Origin: an uncultured bacterium
Lineage (GTDB): Bacteria > Cyanobacteriota > Vampirovibrionia > Gastranaerophilales > Gastranaerophilaceae
DNA: 64,000 nucleotides
Assembly: GCA_902761735.1 (NCBI GenBank)
Contig: CACWLL010000002.1
Coordinates: 124,001 to 188,000 of the forward strand
Direction of reading: 5' to 3'
The position numbers and the translations under genes are program-made. The notes under the pieces were generated by a model. That model had not been told where the DNA came from. It saw only the letters and a program-made list of their open reading frames with translations, and made no database searches. Shown here in pieces: positions 17,182 to 27,808 of this stretch; within the stretch, counting starts at the first letter, position 1; each line of letters begins with the position of its first letter.

Positions 17182-17210
17182 TTGAATCCGTTGATTTATG
17201 CTAGTATAAG
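17182..17210 (+). promoter_or_regulatory. Promoter of the diguanylate cyclase gene
   Basis: TTGAAT (17182-17187), a 17-nt spacer, and TATAAG (17205-17210). The predicted start near 17217 lies about 10 nt before the AGGAG ribosome-binding site. Confidence 0.6.
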
Positions 17211-17237
17211 TGACAGGAGATTTTGCAGGAGAATTTC

Positions 17238-17891
17238 ATGGCAGATGAATTCAATGATATAAATCAATTTGATATTCCTGATGATATTATGGATGAAATC
17301 CAAAAAAATATTGAGGATATCATAACAGGTTTTCCTATTCCTGAGGATAATAAGCTTGATGTCATAAAAAAAATTAACTTTATGTATTCTCGCTCAAGAT
17401 ATTTGTCATTGACGGATGCGTTGACAGGATTGTATAACCGTCGTCATTTTGATAATTCGGTAGAAAGAGAATTTTTGCGTTCAAAACGTTATGGCGGGGA
17501 TTTGACCATAGCTATTATTGACATAGACTTTTTCAAGAGAATAAATGATACATACGGACATTTGTGCGGTGATTATGTATTAAAAGAGGTTGGATATTTA
17601 ATTCTTGATAATTTCAGAAAAACAGATTTAGTTTTCAGATATGGTGGAGAAGAGTTTGTTGTATTACTTACGGAAACTTCAGTCGGGGGCTCTCAAATTC
17701 CGTTGGAAAGGTTGAGAAAATCAATAGAGAGTTATGACTTTAATTATCAGGGAACAAAGATTAATGTCACGATAAGTATTGGTGCTGCGCCAAATACAAC
17801 AGATAATATTAATGATTTTTTGAACAATGCGGATAAAGCATTGTATCGGGCAAAAGAATCAGGGCGTAATAATCTGGTTCTATTTGAATAA
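17238..17891 (+). CDS. Diguanylate cyclase (GGDEF domain)
   Basis: Makes cyclic di-GMP from two GTP. The 217 residues have a short acidic N-terminus of about 55 residues without a recognisable sensor or membrane segment, then a full GGDEF domain: DALTGLYNRRHF, DIDFFKRINDTYGH, and GGEEF at residues 136-140. RKTD at 127-130, five residues before GGEEF, is a complete inhibitory I-site (RxxD), so product feedback is expected. I took the ATG at 17238 (AGGAG 6 nt upstream) over a TTG 15 nt earlier. No phosphodiesterase or effector is seen nearby. Confidence 0.93.
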   Translation: MADEFNDINQFDIPDDIMDEIQKNIEDIITGFPIPEDNKLDVIKKINFMYSRSRYLSLTDALTGLYNRRHFDNSVEREFLRSKRYGGDLTIAIIDIDFFKRINDTYGHLCGDYVLKEVGYLILDNFRKTDLVFRYGGEEFVVLLTETSVGGSQIPLERLRKSIESYDFNYQGTKINVTISIGAAPNTTDNINDFLNNADKALYRAKESGRNNLVLFE

Positions 17892-20754
<2,863 letters not shown>

Positions 20755-20813
20755 TTATTTGTAAGGCAACAGGTCTTTACCGTGGTTGCTAACAGTTAAA
20801 AAACATATTTGCA

Positions 20814-20851
20814 GATAGGGGTGATAAGTAGTTATCACCCTATCGCTTTTT
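20814..20851 (+). terminator. gyrB terminator
   Basis: GATAGGG-G-TGATAA, loop GTAG, TTATCA-CCCTATC, then GCTTTTT. A 13-bp stem with one bulged G, located 60 nt after the gyrB stop. Confidence 0.85.
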
Positions 20852-21017
20852 AAACCATAAACATATTGGGTTTAAATTTTGGTTCGTAAAGTAATTTTGT
20901 TGCGCCAAATTTGGGTTCATATCCAAAACCTGTGCCAGAATGGAATTGCCGCTTTTTAAATGCGCATAATCCTATGATTTTGTCGTCATCTTTGTAAAAG
21001 TTTTTGAAAAATTCCAT
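20850..21017 (-). CDS. Possible 55-residue protein with a repeated YEPKF motif
   Basis: A short minus-strand frame begins MEFFKNFYKDDDKIIG and contains GYEPKFGATKLLYEPKF, where YEPKF occurs twice. An AAGGA lies about 11 nt upstream of the ATG. It ends against the gyrB terminator, as convergent genes here usually do. Coding is supported by the ribosome-binding site and by the internal repeat, but no family is recognised. Confidence 0.45.
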   Translation of the reverse strand: MEFFKNFYKDDDKIIGLCAFKKRQFHSGTGFGYEPKFGATKLLYEPKFKPNMFMV

Positions 21018-21046
21018 AATACTACTTGTCCTTCTTTTTTTTGTTA

Positions 21047-21052
21047 TATAAT
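21047..21052 (+). promoter_or_regulatory. -10 element of the DUF1858 gene
   Basis: TATAAT at 21047-21052, with a possible TTGTCC 15 nt upstream (21026-21031). It gives a leader of about 40 nt ending in AAAGGAG. Confidence 0.5.
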
Positions 21053-21099
21053 TTTATTAATGATTGTGTGATTAAAGTCAATTAAAGGAGAAAATAATT

Positions 21100-21300
21100 A
21101 TGGCAAAAGTTACAAAAGATATGGGTATTTTAGAAGTAGCACAAAACTATCCTGAAGCAATTCAAGTGTTCCAAAAATATGGTATGGGTTGTTTAGGTTG
21201 TGCAGCAGCAAGATTTGAAAATCTTGAAGCCGGTGCAAAAGTTCACGGTTTTGATGTTGAACAAATGGTTAATGATATAAATGCATTAATTGCTGAATAA
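21100..21300 (+). CDS. DUF1858 (hybrid-cluster-associated redox disulfide) domain protein
   Basis: A 66-residue stand-alone DUF1858/TIGR03980-type domain: start KVTKDMGILEVAQNYPEA, then YGMGCLGCAAA with the CxxC pair, then a helical end. These domains carry a redox-active disulfide or act as ligands near iron-sulfur or hybrid-cluster proteins in anaerobes, but the partner is unknown. AAAGGAG precedes the ATG. A single-gene transcript is indicated by its own -10 element and terminator. Confidence 0.88.
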   Translation: MAKVTKDMGILEVAQNYPEAIQVFQKYGMGCLGCAAARFENLEAGAKVHGFDVEQMVNDINALIAE

Positions 21301-21318
21301 TTTATATAAATTTATAAT

Positions 21319-21356
21319 AAAAATCTCTGTAATATATTTTACAGAGATTTTTTATT
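21319..21356. terminator. Terminator after the DUF1858 gene
   Basis: AAAAATCTCTGTAA, a short AT loop, and TTACAGAGATTTTT followed by T-rich sequence. The symmetric A and T tails let it work for the minus-strand transcript from 21466 as well. Confidence 0.85.
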
Positions 21357-21400
21357 GAGTAATTTTTATCAAATTTTGTTCAATAAGCTTGTAAAAAGAT

Positions 21401-21466
21401 TTAACATTCTTTCAATGTATCAAAACTATTTATTAATGCAGATAAATTCAGTTCGGATTTTTTCAT
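21401..21466 (-). CDS. Possible 21-residue leaderless peptide gene or small RNA
   Basis: On the minus strand an extended -10 TATGATATACT (the sequence AGTATATCATA on the plus strand, from 21473) ends exactly 6 nt before an ATG at 21466. The frame encodes MKKSELNLSALINSFDTLKE then C and TAA. Transcription would end at the hairpin at 21356-21319, giving an RNA of about 150 nt. The promoter is convincing because four other genes share this geometry. Whether the product is a peptide or an RNA is open. Confidence 0.4.
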   Translation of the reverse strand: MKKSELNLSALINSFDTLKEC

Positions 21467-21506
21467 AAATTCAGTATATCATATAAAATTAATTGTTAAA
21501 ATAAAA

Positions 21507-21541
21507 ATAAACCCTAAAACGATACTCGAATTAGGGTTTAT
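21507..21541 (-). terminator. Terminator of the rpsB-tsf transcript
   Basis: ATAAACCCTAA (21507-21517) pairs with TTAGGGTTTAT (21531-21541). The minus-strand tail is T-rich (ATTTTTAT). It lies 22 nt downstream of the tsf stop. Confidence 0.8.
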
Positions 21542-21563
21542 CTTTTTATATTTTATTTTAAAT

Positions 21564-22427
21564 TTATGCACCGATTTGGCTCATAACTTCTTCAGCAAAG
21601 TTGTCTTGTCTCTTTTCTAAACCTTCGCCAAGCATATATCTTGTGAATGCTGTGATAGTCAATTTGCCTTCAATTAATTGTCCAACAGTAACATCAGGAT
21701 TTTTGATGAACGGTTGTTCAAGTAAGCATCTACCTGCCATTAACTTGTTAACACGGCCTTCAACAATTTTAGCTCTGATTTGTTCAGGTTTCTTTAACAA
21801 ATCTTCTTTACCCATTTCGATTTCAGTTTCGTGATCTATTACTGATTGAGGAATTTCGTTTCTTGAAATGAATTCAGGAGCACTTGATGCGATATGTAAG
21901 CAGATATCATTCATCAATTCAGCATCTTTCTTGTCTGTTTGAAGAAGAACACCAATCTTACCGTTGTGAATATAAGTTGCAGTGTTACCTTCATAACGAA
22001 CAAATCTTCTGAAAGTGATTTTTTCGCCAATTGAAGCAATTTTTTCTTTAATGATATCAGCAACAATTTTACCGCATTTAGGGCAAGTTGAATTTAAGAA
22101 AGCATCAACGTCACCAGGATTTCCTTTTGCAACGCCTTCTGCTAAGCAGTTAGCCAATTCTTTAAATTCTTCATTTTTTGCAACGAAGTCTGTTTCACAG
22201 TTAACTTCAACTAAAGCTCCGCAATCATCCAAGATAGCAGATGCAACAAGCCCTTCAGCAGCTATTCTGCCCATTTTCTTGTCAGCAGATGCAATACCTT
22301 TTTGACGTAGAACTTCCATTGCTTTTTCCATATCACCGTCAGTTTCAACTAATGCTTTTTTAGCATCCATCATACCTGCACCGGTTTTATCACGAAGTTC
22401 TTTAACCATTTGAGCTGTAATATTCAT
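21564..22427 (-). CDS. tsf: Elongation factor Ts
   Basis: The nucleotide-exchange factor for EF-Tu. The 287 residues begin MNITAQMVKELRDKTGAGMMDAKKALVE (UBA-like domain plus the DKTGAGMMDxKxAL signature) and contain the core motif VNCETDFVAKNEEF. A CPKCGK pair near residue 115 lies in the N-subdomain, which is uncommon in EF-Ts. The gene follows rpsB on the minus strand, the classic order, but the spacer contains a hairpin of octamer units. AAGGAG precedes the ATG. Confidence 0.96.
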   Translation of the reverse strand: MNITAQMVKELRDKTGAGMMDAKKALVETDGDMEKAMEVLRQKGIASADKKMGRIAAEGLVASAILDDCGALVEVNCETDFVAKNEEFKELANCLAEGVAKGNPGDVDAFLNSTCPKCGKIVADIIKEKIASIGEKITFRRFVRYEGNTATYIHNGKIGVLLQTDKKDAELMNDICLHIASSAPEFISRNEIPQSVIDHETEIEMGKEDLLKKPEQIRAKIVEGRVNKLMAGRCLLEQPFIKNPDVTVGQLIEGKLTITAFTRYMLGEGLEKRQDNFAEEVMSQIGA

Positions 22428-22450
22428 TTAAAATTTCTCCTTATTTATTC

Positions 22451-22544
22451 GAGACGCTAAGTCGTTATGTCGTTAAGACGTTATGTTCGTATCATTTAAT
22501 TTTAAAGAACTTGTCGTCCTATCGTTTTATTGTCTTATCGTCTT
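22451..22544. repeat. Second hairpin element of 8-bp units
   Basis: Arm 22451-22490 reads GAGACGCT, AAGTCGTT, ATGTCGTT, AAGACGTT, ATGTTCGT. Arm 22505-22544, reverse-complemented, reads AAGACGAT, AAGACAAT, AAAACGAT, AGGACGAC, AAGTTCTT. The arms agree at 26 of 40 positions and share the octamer AAGTCGTT with the element at 947-1054. It fills the rpsB-tsf spacer. Confidence 0.65.
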
Positions 22545-22547
22545 AAA

Positions 22548-23333
22548 TTATTCTTCAACTTTAGCTTCTTCTGCAGGAGCTTCTTCAACAACTCCGGCAT
22601 CTTCAGCTTTAACTTCTTCGATTTTAGATTTTTGATTAGCGTTGTTTTCTCTTAATTGTTTACCTTCCAAAACCGCATCTGCTAATTTTGAAGTAATCAA
22701 TTTGATAGAGCGGATTGCATCATCATTACCAGGAATGATGTAATTAATACCATCCGGATTAGCATTTGTATCGGCTAAACAAATTACAGGAATACCTAGC
22801 TTGTTAGCTTCTTGTATAGCGATAAGTTCTTTACCTTGGTCGATAATGAAAATCAAATCAGGTAAACCTCTCATATCTTTGATACCGCCTAAAGTTTTGC
22901 TTAATTTACCTAATTGTCTGTTCAATTGAGCAATTTCTTTTTTAGGTAATTTTTCGGCATGACCTGAATTCATGAATTCTTCTAATTCTTTTAATTTATT
23001 AACACGACCTCTGATAGTTTCAAAGTTAGTAAGCATACCGCCTAACCATCTTCTGTTGATGTAGTATGCACCTGCTCTTTTAGCTTCTTCAGCTACAACT
23101 TCAGCGGCTTGTTTTTTAGTACCTACGAAAAGTACATTTTTGTTGCGAGCTGCAAATTCTCTTACAACTGCATAAGCTTCGTCTAATAAATCGGTAGTTT
23201 TACGTAAATCAATAACATAAATACCGTTTCTTGCACCGTAAATATACGGTTTCATTTTAGGGTTCCATCTTTGTGTTTGGTGTCCGAAGTGTACACCTGC
23301 TTCTAAAAGTTCAATCATTGATGCTGTTGGCAT
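22548..23333 (-). CDS. rpsB: 30S ribosomal protein uS2
   Basis: The 261 residues show the family start [30 protein letters not shown] and the SIKLIT block. After about residue 225 there is an acidic Glu/Ala/Val tail, a second ribosomal protein here (besides bL32) with a charged extension. AAGGAG lies upstream. The 203 bases upstream hold the promoter/leader region, in which I see no clear structured leader. tsf follows. Confidence 0.96.
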   Translation of the reverse strand: MPTASMIELLEAGVHFGHQTQRWNPKMKPYIYGARNGIYVIDLRKTTDLLDEAYAVVREFAARNKNVLFVGTKKQAAEVVAEEAKRAGAYYINRRWLGGMLTNFETIRGRVNKLKELEEFMNSGHAEKLPKKEIAQLNRQLGKLSKTLGGIKDMRGLPDLIFIIDQGKELIAIQEANKLGIPVICLADTNANPDGINYIIPGNDDAIRSIKLITSKLADAVLEGKQLRENNANQKSKIEEVKAEDAGVVEEAPAEEAKVEE

Positions 23334-23536
23334 CGGTTTTCTCCTTATATTAATGTGTTGTACTACGGGCTAAAGGGTTCCATCCGGTAATGTAATTATT
23401 AAATATGAGCTATTTATAAAACATTTACAAGACTAGGGCCAAACCTATCAAACGCAATTAGCCAACTACAAAGTAACATGAACATGTTTTTTATGCAAAT
23501 TGTGACTTTACCATTTGTAACAAAGATAAACTATAA

Positions 23537-25414
23537 TTAAAACGGTTTATTTTCAGCCCAATATAACCTTATAAAAAAGCATGCAACGTGTTGTACCGAA
23601 TCTACTCGTACCCACTGTCTTGTGTTTTTAAATCGAATACCGTTCATGGAACGTGCCGGATTTTGGTGGGCAAAGGTGTATTCTTCGCAATTAAATAAAG
23701 AAAATTGACTTTTCGCAGCAAGTTTACATGCGGCAAGAACCTCCGAGGCAAATTCTTTATCTCCTAATCTGTTAGCTAAATAGTATGCGGAAACTAAGCC
23801 TTCGGAACGGGCACCATCCGGATAATAATGGTCGCCAAAATTGTAGTAAAAACCGCCTTCATAATCTAAATATGGAGTTTCATATTCTCTGTACATCCTG
23901 CTCATCATATTTTTTGCGTCGCCATAAACAAAATTTATGTATTCCGGTTTTCTAAAATGTTCATCTTCGGCAAATTCGTCTATGGCTTGCATAAGCCATG
24001 CATCAGACGGCAAATCAGTAAACAATTCTCCATATAGTTTATGTCTTTCGTTGACAATCCAATCTAAAGCGATTTCTGCTTTTTCTCTTACCTGTTTGCA
24101 AAGTTTTTTATCATCATCAAAGTGCTTCATAAACAGGGCAAGTCCTAAAAGAGCTTCTCCGGGATAATAGAAAGAGAAAGTCGCTTTTCGTTCTTCATCC
24201 GTCATATCAATTAAAGGTTCTCCGTTGTGATAAAGCGGGTGTATGTAATATCCCATAAGTTCTCCGCTATCACACATTCTGCTCATAATATGTCTTGCAT
24301 ACCCTTTTATATATTCATCATAAGTTTTATCACCTGTGATAATTCGGTATTGCATCATCATTATAAGAGCAAGACCTGTACCGCCGAGTTTTCCCTTTCT
24401 GTTGTAAAAGGTAAAATATGCCTGTTCTCCGTTCCAATCGTGTTCCTGTGAAATTGAAACAGTGAAACCGATTGCATTTCTTGCGGCATCAAGATATTTG
24501 TTATTATGAGTTTGCAAATAGGCTTTCATTAATGTAATAGCACCGCCGCAGTGCCTTAAATCGTTATAATACAGATTATTTGGTTTTCTGTCAGGATGCT
24601 CGTGATCTTTGAAATTATCCTCTGCGCAATCATAGTAGTATAAGAACCTTCCATCTTCATACATATTTTCAACAAGCCAATCCGAAGTCTTTATAAATTG
24701 CATAAGTAAAGTATCATAATTAAATTCCGGATACAGTATGTTCCCTCGGTATATAGGGATTGTTGTGTCGTGATATGTTACAAATGCTCTTGTTCTGAAT
24801 ACATACATTTCATATTCGTCTGATTCTGCCAAAAGTCTTATTCTTTCAGGATTTTTGTCGGTAATTTTCCCGATAGGAGTTTTTTTAATAAGAGTTACTA
24901 ATGCTTGATTCAATGATAATTGACTGTTTACTATTGCATCTGTTGGCATGTAAAATAGTGGAATATCCGTAAATACATTTTTTAGTTCAATTCCGTTTAT
25001 TCCGATTTCAAAGCGATCTTCATCAAATTTATTCTGGTGCAAATGTTTGACATCCGTCATTTTCTTATCAATAATAAACTCAAGTAAAATTCGACATTTA
25101 TCGGGATTATCAATATCAAATTCCGAGAATCGTTTATGTTCCCGAATTTTATTAAGACATCTGTTTATTGTTTCTTCCATTGTTGTGCGGCGGCTTCCGT
25201 ATCGGAGAGGTTTTTTACCGGCTTGAAACAATGTTATATATGTAAAAGACGTTTTAGGATTAAAATCCCAAATTCCGTCGAGGCTTAAATTCGTAAATTT
25301 TACGCTGACATTATGTATCAGAGCATTACGAACCCTTTTCATCAAGGTATCAATTGGCGAAAAATCTTGTGAGTAATATTTTTTCTCTTCTTCAATAAAG
25401 GCTTTATAATCCAT
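23537..25414 (-). CDS. Six-hairpin (alpha/alpha toroid) protein with an AMMECR1-like N-terminus, possible glycosidase/epimerase
   Basis: A 625-residue soluble protein without a signal peptide. From about residue 230 the sequence has repeated helical hairpins typical of (alpha/alpha)6 barrels: LYYNDLRHCGGAITLMKAY, GGTGLALIMMMQYR, FYYPGEALLGLALF, EGLVSAYYLANR. Such folds occur in glycosidases, sugar epimerases and related enzymes, and I cannot assign a substrate. The first 200 residues (FTYITLFQAG, DRFEIGINGIEL, FYMPTDA) resemble the AMMECR1 fold by eye only. The ATG has no Shine-Dalgarno, but an extended -10 ends 6 nt upstream, so the mRNA is likely leaderless. It is divergent from the gene at 25583. 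Confidence 0.6.
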   Translation of the reverse strand: MDYKAFIEEEKKYYSQDFSPIDTLMKRVRNALIHNVSVKFTNLSLDGIWDFNPKTSFTYITLFQAGKKPLRYGSRRTTMEETINRCLNKIREHKRFSEFDIDNPDKCRILLEFIIDKKMTDVKHLHQNKFDEDRFEIGINGIELKNVFTDIPLFYMPTDAIVNSQLSLNQALVTLIKKTPIGKITDKNPERIRLLAESDEYEMYVFRTRAFVTYHDTTIPIYRGNILYPEFNYDTLLMQFIKTSDWLVENMYEDGRFLYYYDCAEDNFKDHEHPDRKPNNLYYNDLRHCGGAITLMKAYLQTHNNKYLDAARNAIGFTVSISQEHDWNGEQAYFTFYNRKGKLGGTGLALIMMMQYRIITGDKTYDEYIKGYARHIMSRMCDSGELMGYYIHPLYHNGEPLIDMTDEERKATFSFYYPGEALLGLALFMKHFDDDKKLCKQVREKAEIALDWIVNERHKLYGELFTDLPSDAWLMQAIDEFAEDEHFRKPEYINFVYGDAKNMMSRMYREYETPYLDYEGGFYYNFGDHYYPDGARSEGLVSAYYLANRLGDKEFASEVLAACKLAAKSQFSLFNCEEYTFAHQNPARSMNGIRFKNTRQWVRVDSVQHVACFFIRLYWAENKPF

Positions 25415-25420
25415 AAGTTA

Positions 25421-25431
25421 AGTATATCATA
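25421..25431 (-). promoter_or_regulatory. Extended -10 of the 625-residue gene, leaderless
   Basis: The minus strand reads TATGATATACT, then six bases TAACTT, then the ATG at 25414. There is no ribosome-binding site. Confidence 0.65.
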
Positions 25432-25479
25432 TATTTAAGTATTTGTAAAAGTATTGGCTTTTATTATTTATTAAGAAAT

Positions 25480-25497
25480 GTTAACAAAATGGTTAAC
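25480..25497. promoter_or_regulatory. Paired GTTAAC palindromes in a divergent spacer
   Basis: GTTAAC at 25480-25485 and 25492-25497, spaced 12 bp centre to centre, in the 168-bp spacer between two divergent genes. It could be an operator, but two 6-bp sites in AT-rich DNA can arise by chance. Confidence 0.3.
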
Positions 25498-25582
25498 ACA
25501 GGCAATTTTATAAAAAACAAATACTTTATATATACAGATAAGGGGAATACAAAAACTTTTCGAGGAAGGAAAAGGGGAAAAA

Positions 25583-27487
25583 ATGGTTTTTGGTTGTTAT
25601 TATCCATACATGTCAATGTTCTACGGCTACCCGAGTTTTTACGGCGGTGGTTGGTGTGACAATTCACCTTGGGGATATAGCAGGGCAAGTTATATGAACG
25701 GGATGCGTAATGCTGCAATGGCTGCCACAACTTTTCCTTATGGATTTTCAACAAATATAGGCGGTATTCAAACATACGGTATGATAAATCCTAAGCTTTC
25801 TCCGGAAGAAGCATATGATGTAAACAGAATGATTAATGATCCATCATATATTCCTAATCCGAGGATTAAGGTTACTCCATATGACCAAACCAGAGAAGGA
25901 AAACTTGATGCGGAAATAAAATCAACTTCAAACAAAATATCATTGGATATTGAATATAGAAGTTTAACTAAAAATTTGAGTGATTATTTATCACAGTTGG
26001 ATGCGTTTGTTGCTCAAACTCCAAATTTAACTGAAGAGCATAAACAAAAATTAGAAGCTAAGAAACAGGAAGCTCTTGCTTTGCAAAAACGATTACAAGA
26101 ATTTGCCAAAAATTCTGCTGATAAGGATGTTTCTGAAGCTTTAAATACTGTTGTCGGAATGAGAAATGAATATTATAAACTTCGTGATGAAAGTATTGCA
26201 TTGAATAAACAAATAATGTCAGAACTTTCAAATGCCGGTAATGCAGGTAACGCAGGCGGTACAGACGGCGCAAGCGATGCAGGAAATGCAGATGGTGCAG
26301 ATAATGCAGGCGGTGCAGGTGAAGGAAATCCAATAGATAATATGTCAGGGCAAGAACTTTTAGAAAACTATGAAGATGAAATAAAACCGAAAATTGAAGA
26401 ATTAAAACAAAGTGATAAGTTAACAGAGGCTGACAAAAAAGCAATTGATGATAAACAAAAAGAATTAGAAAAGGCAATTGCAGACGAAAAGACTGAAGAT
26501 GAAATCCGTTCGATTGAAAAAGAATTGGAAAACCTCGTTAAAGGCGGTGAAACAAAGGCTAAATACGAAACCGATGTTAAACCGACAATAGAAGAATTAA
26601 AAAATAATTCAAAACTTGATGAAGAAACAAAGAAAGATATAGAAAAGAAACAAAAAGCTTTAGAAAATGCCATCACTAAGAATAGGGATTTAGGCAGGGT
26701 TGCCGAACTTGCGGAAGCTCTTGAAGCTGCAGTTGAGGCTGCTCAAGCAAAAGTTAAAGAAGATGCAACTACCAAAGAAGATGAAAATTATGTAAAACAA
26801 GTAGAGGCAAGCAAGAAAGCTATTGAAACTGCAAGACAAGATATAAAAAATGTCGAAATGTATATTCCATATTCATCCCGTCAGGATTTAGCTAATTTAA
26901 TTGATTTGTTAAATAAAGCAATTGAAGAAAATAAACCTGCAGAAGAAATAAATAAACTTCGAGCTCAGGTTGAAAGTATGGCTCTTAGTCTTAAAAATGC
27001 TGCTTTAGCAAGAAAAGAAGCTGCAGATAAGATAGCCGGAGATATTTACAATGCATCTCAGGGTATTGATATAGGAATTGGTAGAACAAAATCCGAACAA
27101 AAAATTATAGATACAGTTAATAAAATAAATAGCAACAATGTATTTGATGTTATCAACAGATGGGATGAACAATATAAAAAGGATTCCGGTGAAACTTGTA
27201 TTTTACATACAATATATCAAGAATTTTGGGCAGAAATTGATATAAAAGAGACATTGACGAACAAAATTCTGGATGCACTTGAAGGGTACGCAAAATCAAT
27301 TGGTGTACATGATAAAATATCAGGATATGTAACAATTGTGAAAAGTAAACTTAAACGAGGCTTAGGTAGTTTTTCTGATTTGTATAATGCATTCAATGCA
27401 ATAATGGCAGAGTTAAGAAAAGCACAGCACGTTGAAATACCTGAATCACTTGAATCAACGACAAGTTCAAGCGGCGGAGTAAGATAA
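25583..27487 (+). CDS. Large coiled-coil/helical repeat protein with a Tyr/Gly-rich start
   Basis: Not a known family. The 634 residues start with about 60 that are rich in Tyr, Gly, Met and Trp (YYPYMSMFYGYPSFYGGG). A long helical region follows, then an Asn/Ala/Gly/Asp low-complexity linker near 215-250. Next come two tandem ~65-residue repeats, beginning YEDEIKPKIEELK and YETDVKPTIEELK, each predicted as a helical bundle. The C-terminal part is helical. The repeat layout recalls surface FIVAR/GA-like three-helix modules, but there is no signal peptide or anchor. AGGGGAAAAA precedes the ATG. A terminator lies about 80 nt after the stop. Confidence 0.75.
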   Translation: MVFGCYYPYMSMFYGYPSFYGGGWCDNSPWGYSRASYMNGMRNAAMAATTFPYGFSTNIGGIQTYGMINPKLSPEEAYDVNRMINDPSYIPNPRIKVTPYDQTREGKLDAEIKSTSNKISLDIEYRSLTKNLSDYLSQLDAFVAQTPNLTEEHKQKLEAKKQEALALQKRLQEFAKNSADKDVSEALNTVVGMRNEYYKLRDESIALNKQIMSELSNAGNAGNAGGTDGASDAGNADGADNAGGAGEGNPIDNMSGQELLENYEDEIKPKIEELKQSDKLTEADKKAIDDKQKELEKAIADEKTEDEIRSIEKELENLVKGGETKAKYETDVKPTIEELKNNSKLDEETKKDIEKKQKALENAITKNRDLGRVAELAEALEAAVEAAQAKVKEDATTKEDENYVKQVEASKKAIETARQDIKNVEMYIPYSSRQDLANLIDLLNKAIEENKPAEEINKLRAQVESMALSLKNAALARKEAADKIAGDIYNASQGIDIGIGRTKSEQKIIDTVNKINSNNVFDVINRWDEQYKKDSGETCILHTIYQEFWAEIDIKETLTNKILDALEGYAKSIGVHDKISGYVTIVKSKLKRGLGSFSDLYNAFNAIMAELRKAQHVEIPESLESTTSSSGGVR

Positions 27488-27569
27488 AATGGTTATAGTA
27501 TAAATTAGATTCCTCATATAAAAGCAAAGAGTTTTAAGGCTCGTAGTAAAATGGTTAGTGTAGAAATTT

Positions 27570-27598
27570 AACCTTCCGATTCCGGAAGGTTTTTTTTA
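27570..27598 (+). terminator. Terminator after the repeat protein
   Basis: AACCTTCCG, loop ATTC, CGGAAGGTT, then seven T. A perfect 9-bp stem. Confidence 0.9.
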
Positions 27599-27808
27599 TG
27601 TTTTTTGCGTGGCAATTGAAATTTTTATAAAACATCTCTCCATCAGAGAAAAAATTTTGTTAGTGGGCAAAGTGAATTTACAGAATTAATAGAGAGTAAT
27701 TTAATTTTTTACTTGAAATAATATCGTATTATGTGTAAAATTTTGAAACACACATGCATCAGAATTTAAGGCATGGTCAAATTTTAGGGATAATGAACGG
27801 AGGTACTT
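27599..27808 (+). other. Leader region of nrdJ
   Basis: About 210 bases between the terminator and nrdJ. I looked for a cobalamin riboswitch (B12 box) and paired NrdR boxes and did not see a convincing one. The region is AT-rich and ends in CGGAGG, the nrdJ ribosome-binding site. Confidence 0.5.

Noticed and set aside
26058-26676. Long minus-strand frames opposite the repeat protein
   Set aside because: They mirror the low-complexity coding strand, have implausible Leu/His/Phe- or Ser/Phe-rich translations and no ribosome-binding sites.
27536-27592. tRNA-like string (CTCGTAG...AATGGTTAG...) before nrdJ
   Set aside because: No acceptor-stem pairing, no T-loop consensus and no CCA-proximal pairing. 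The 3' part is simply a terminator hairpin.
27599-27808. Cobalamin riboswitch upstream of the B12-dependent nrdJ
   Set aside because: I could not find the conserved B12 box or a matching multi-stem layout in this short AT-rich leader.
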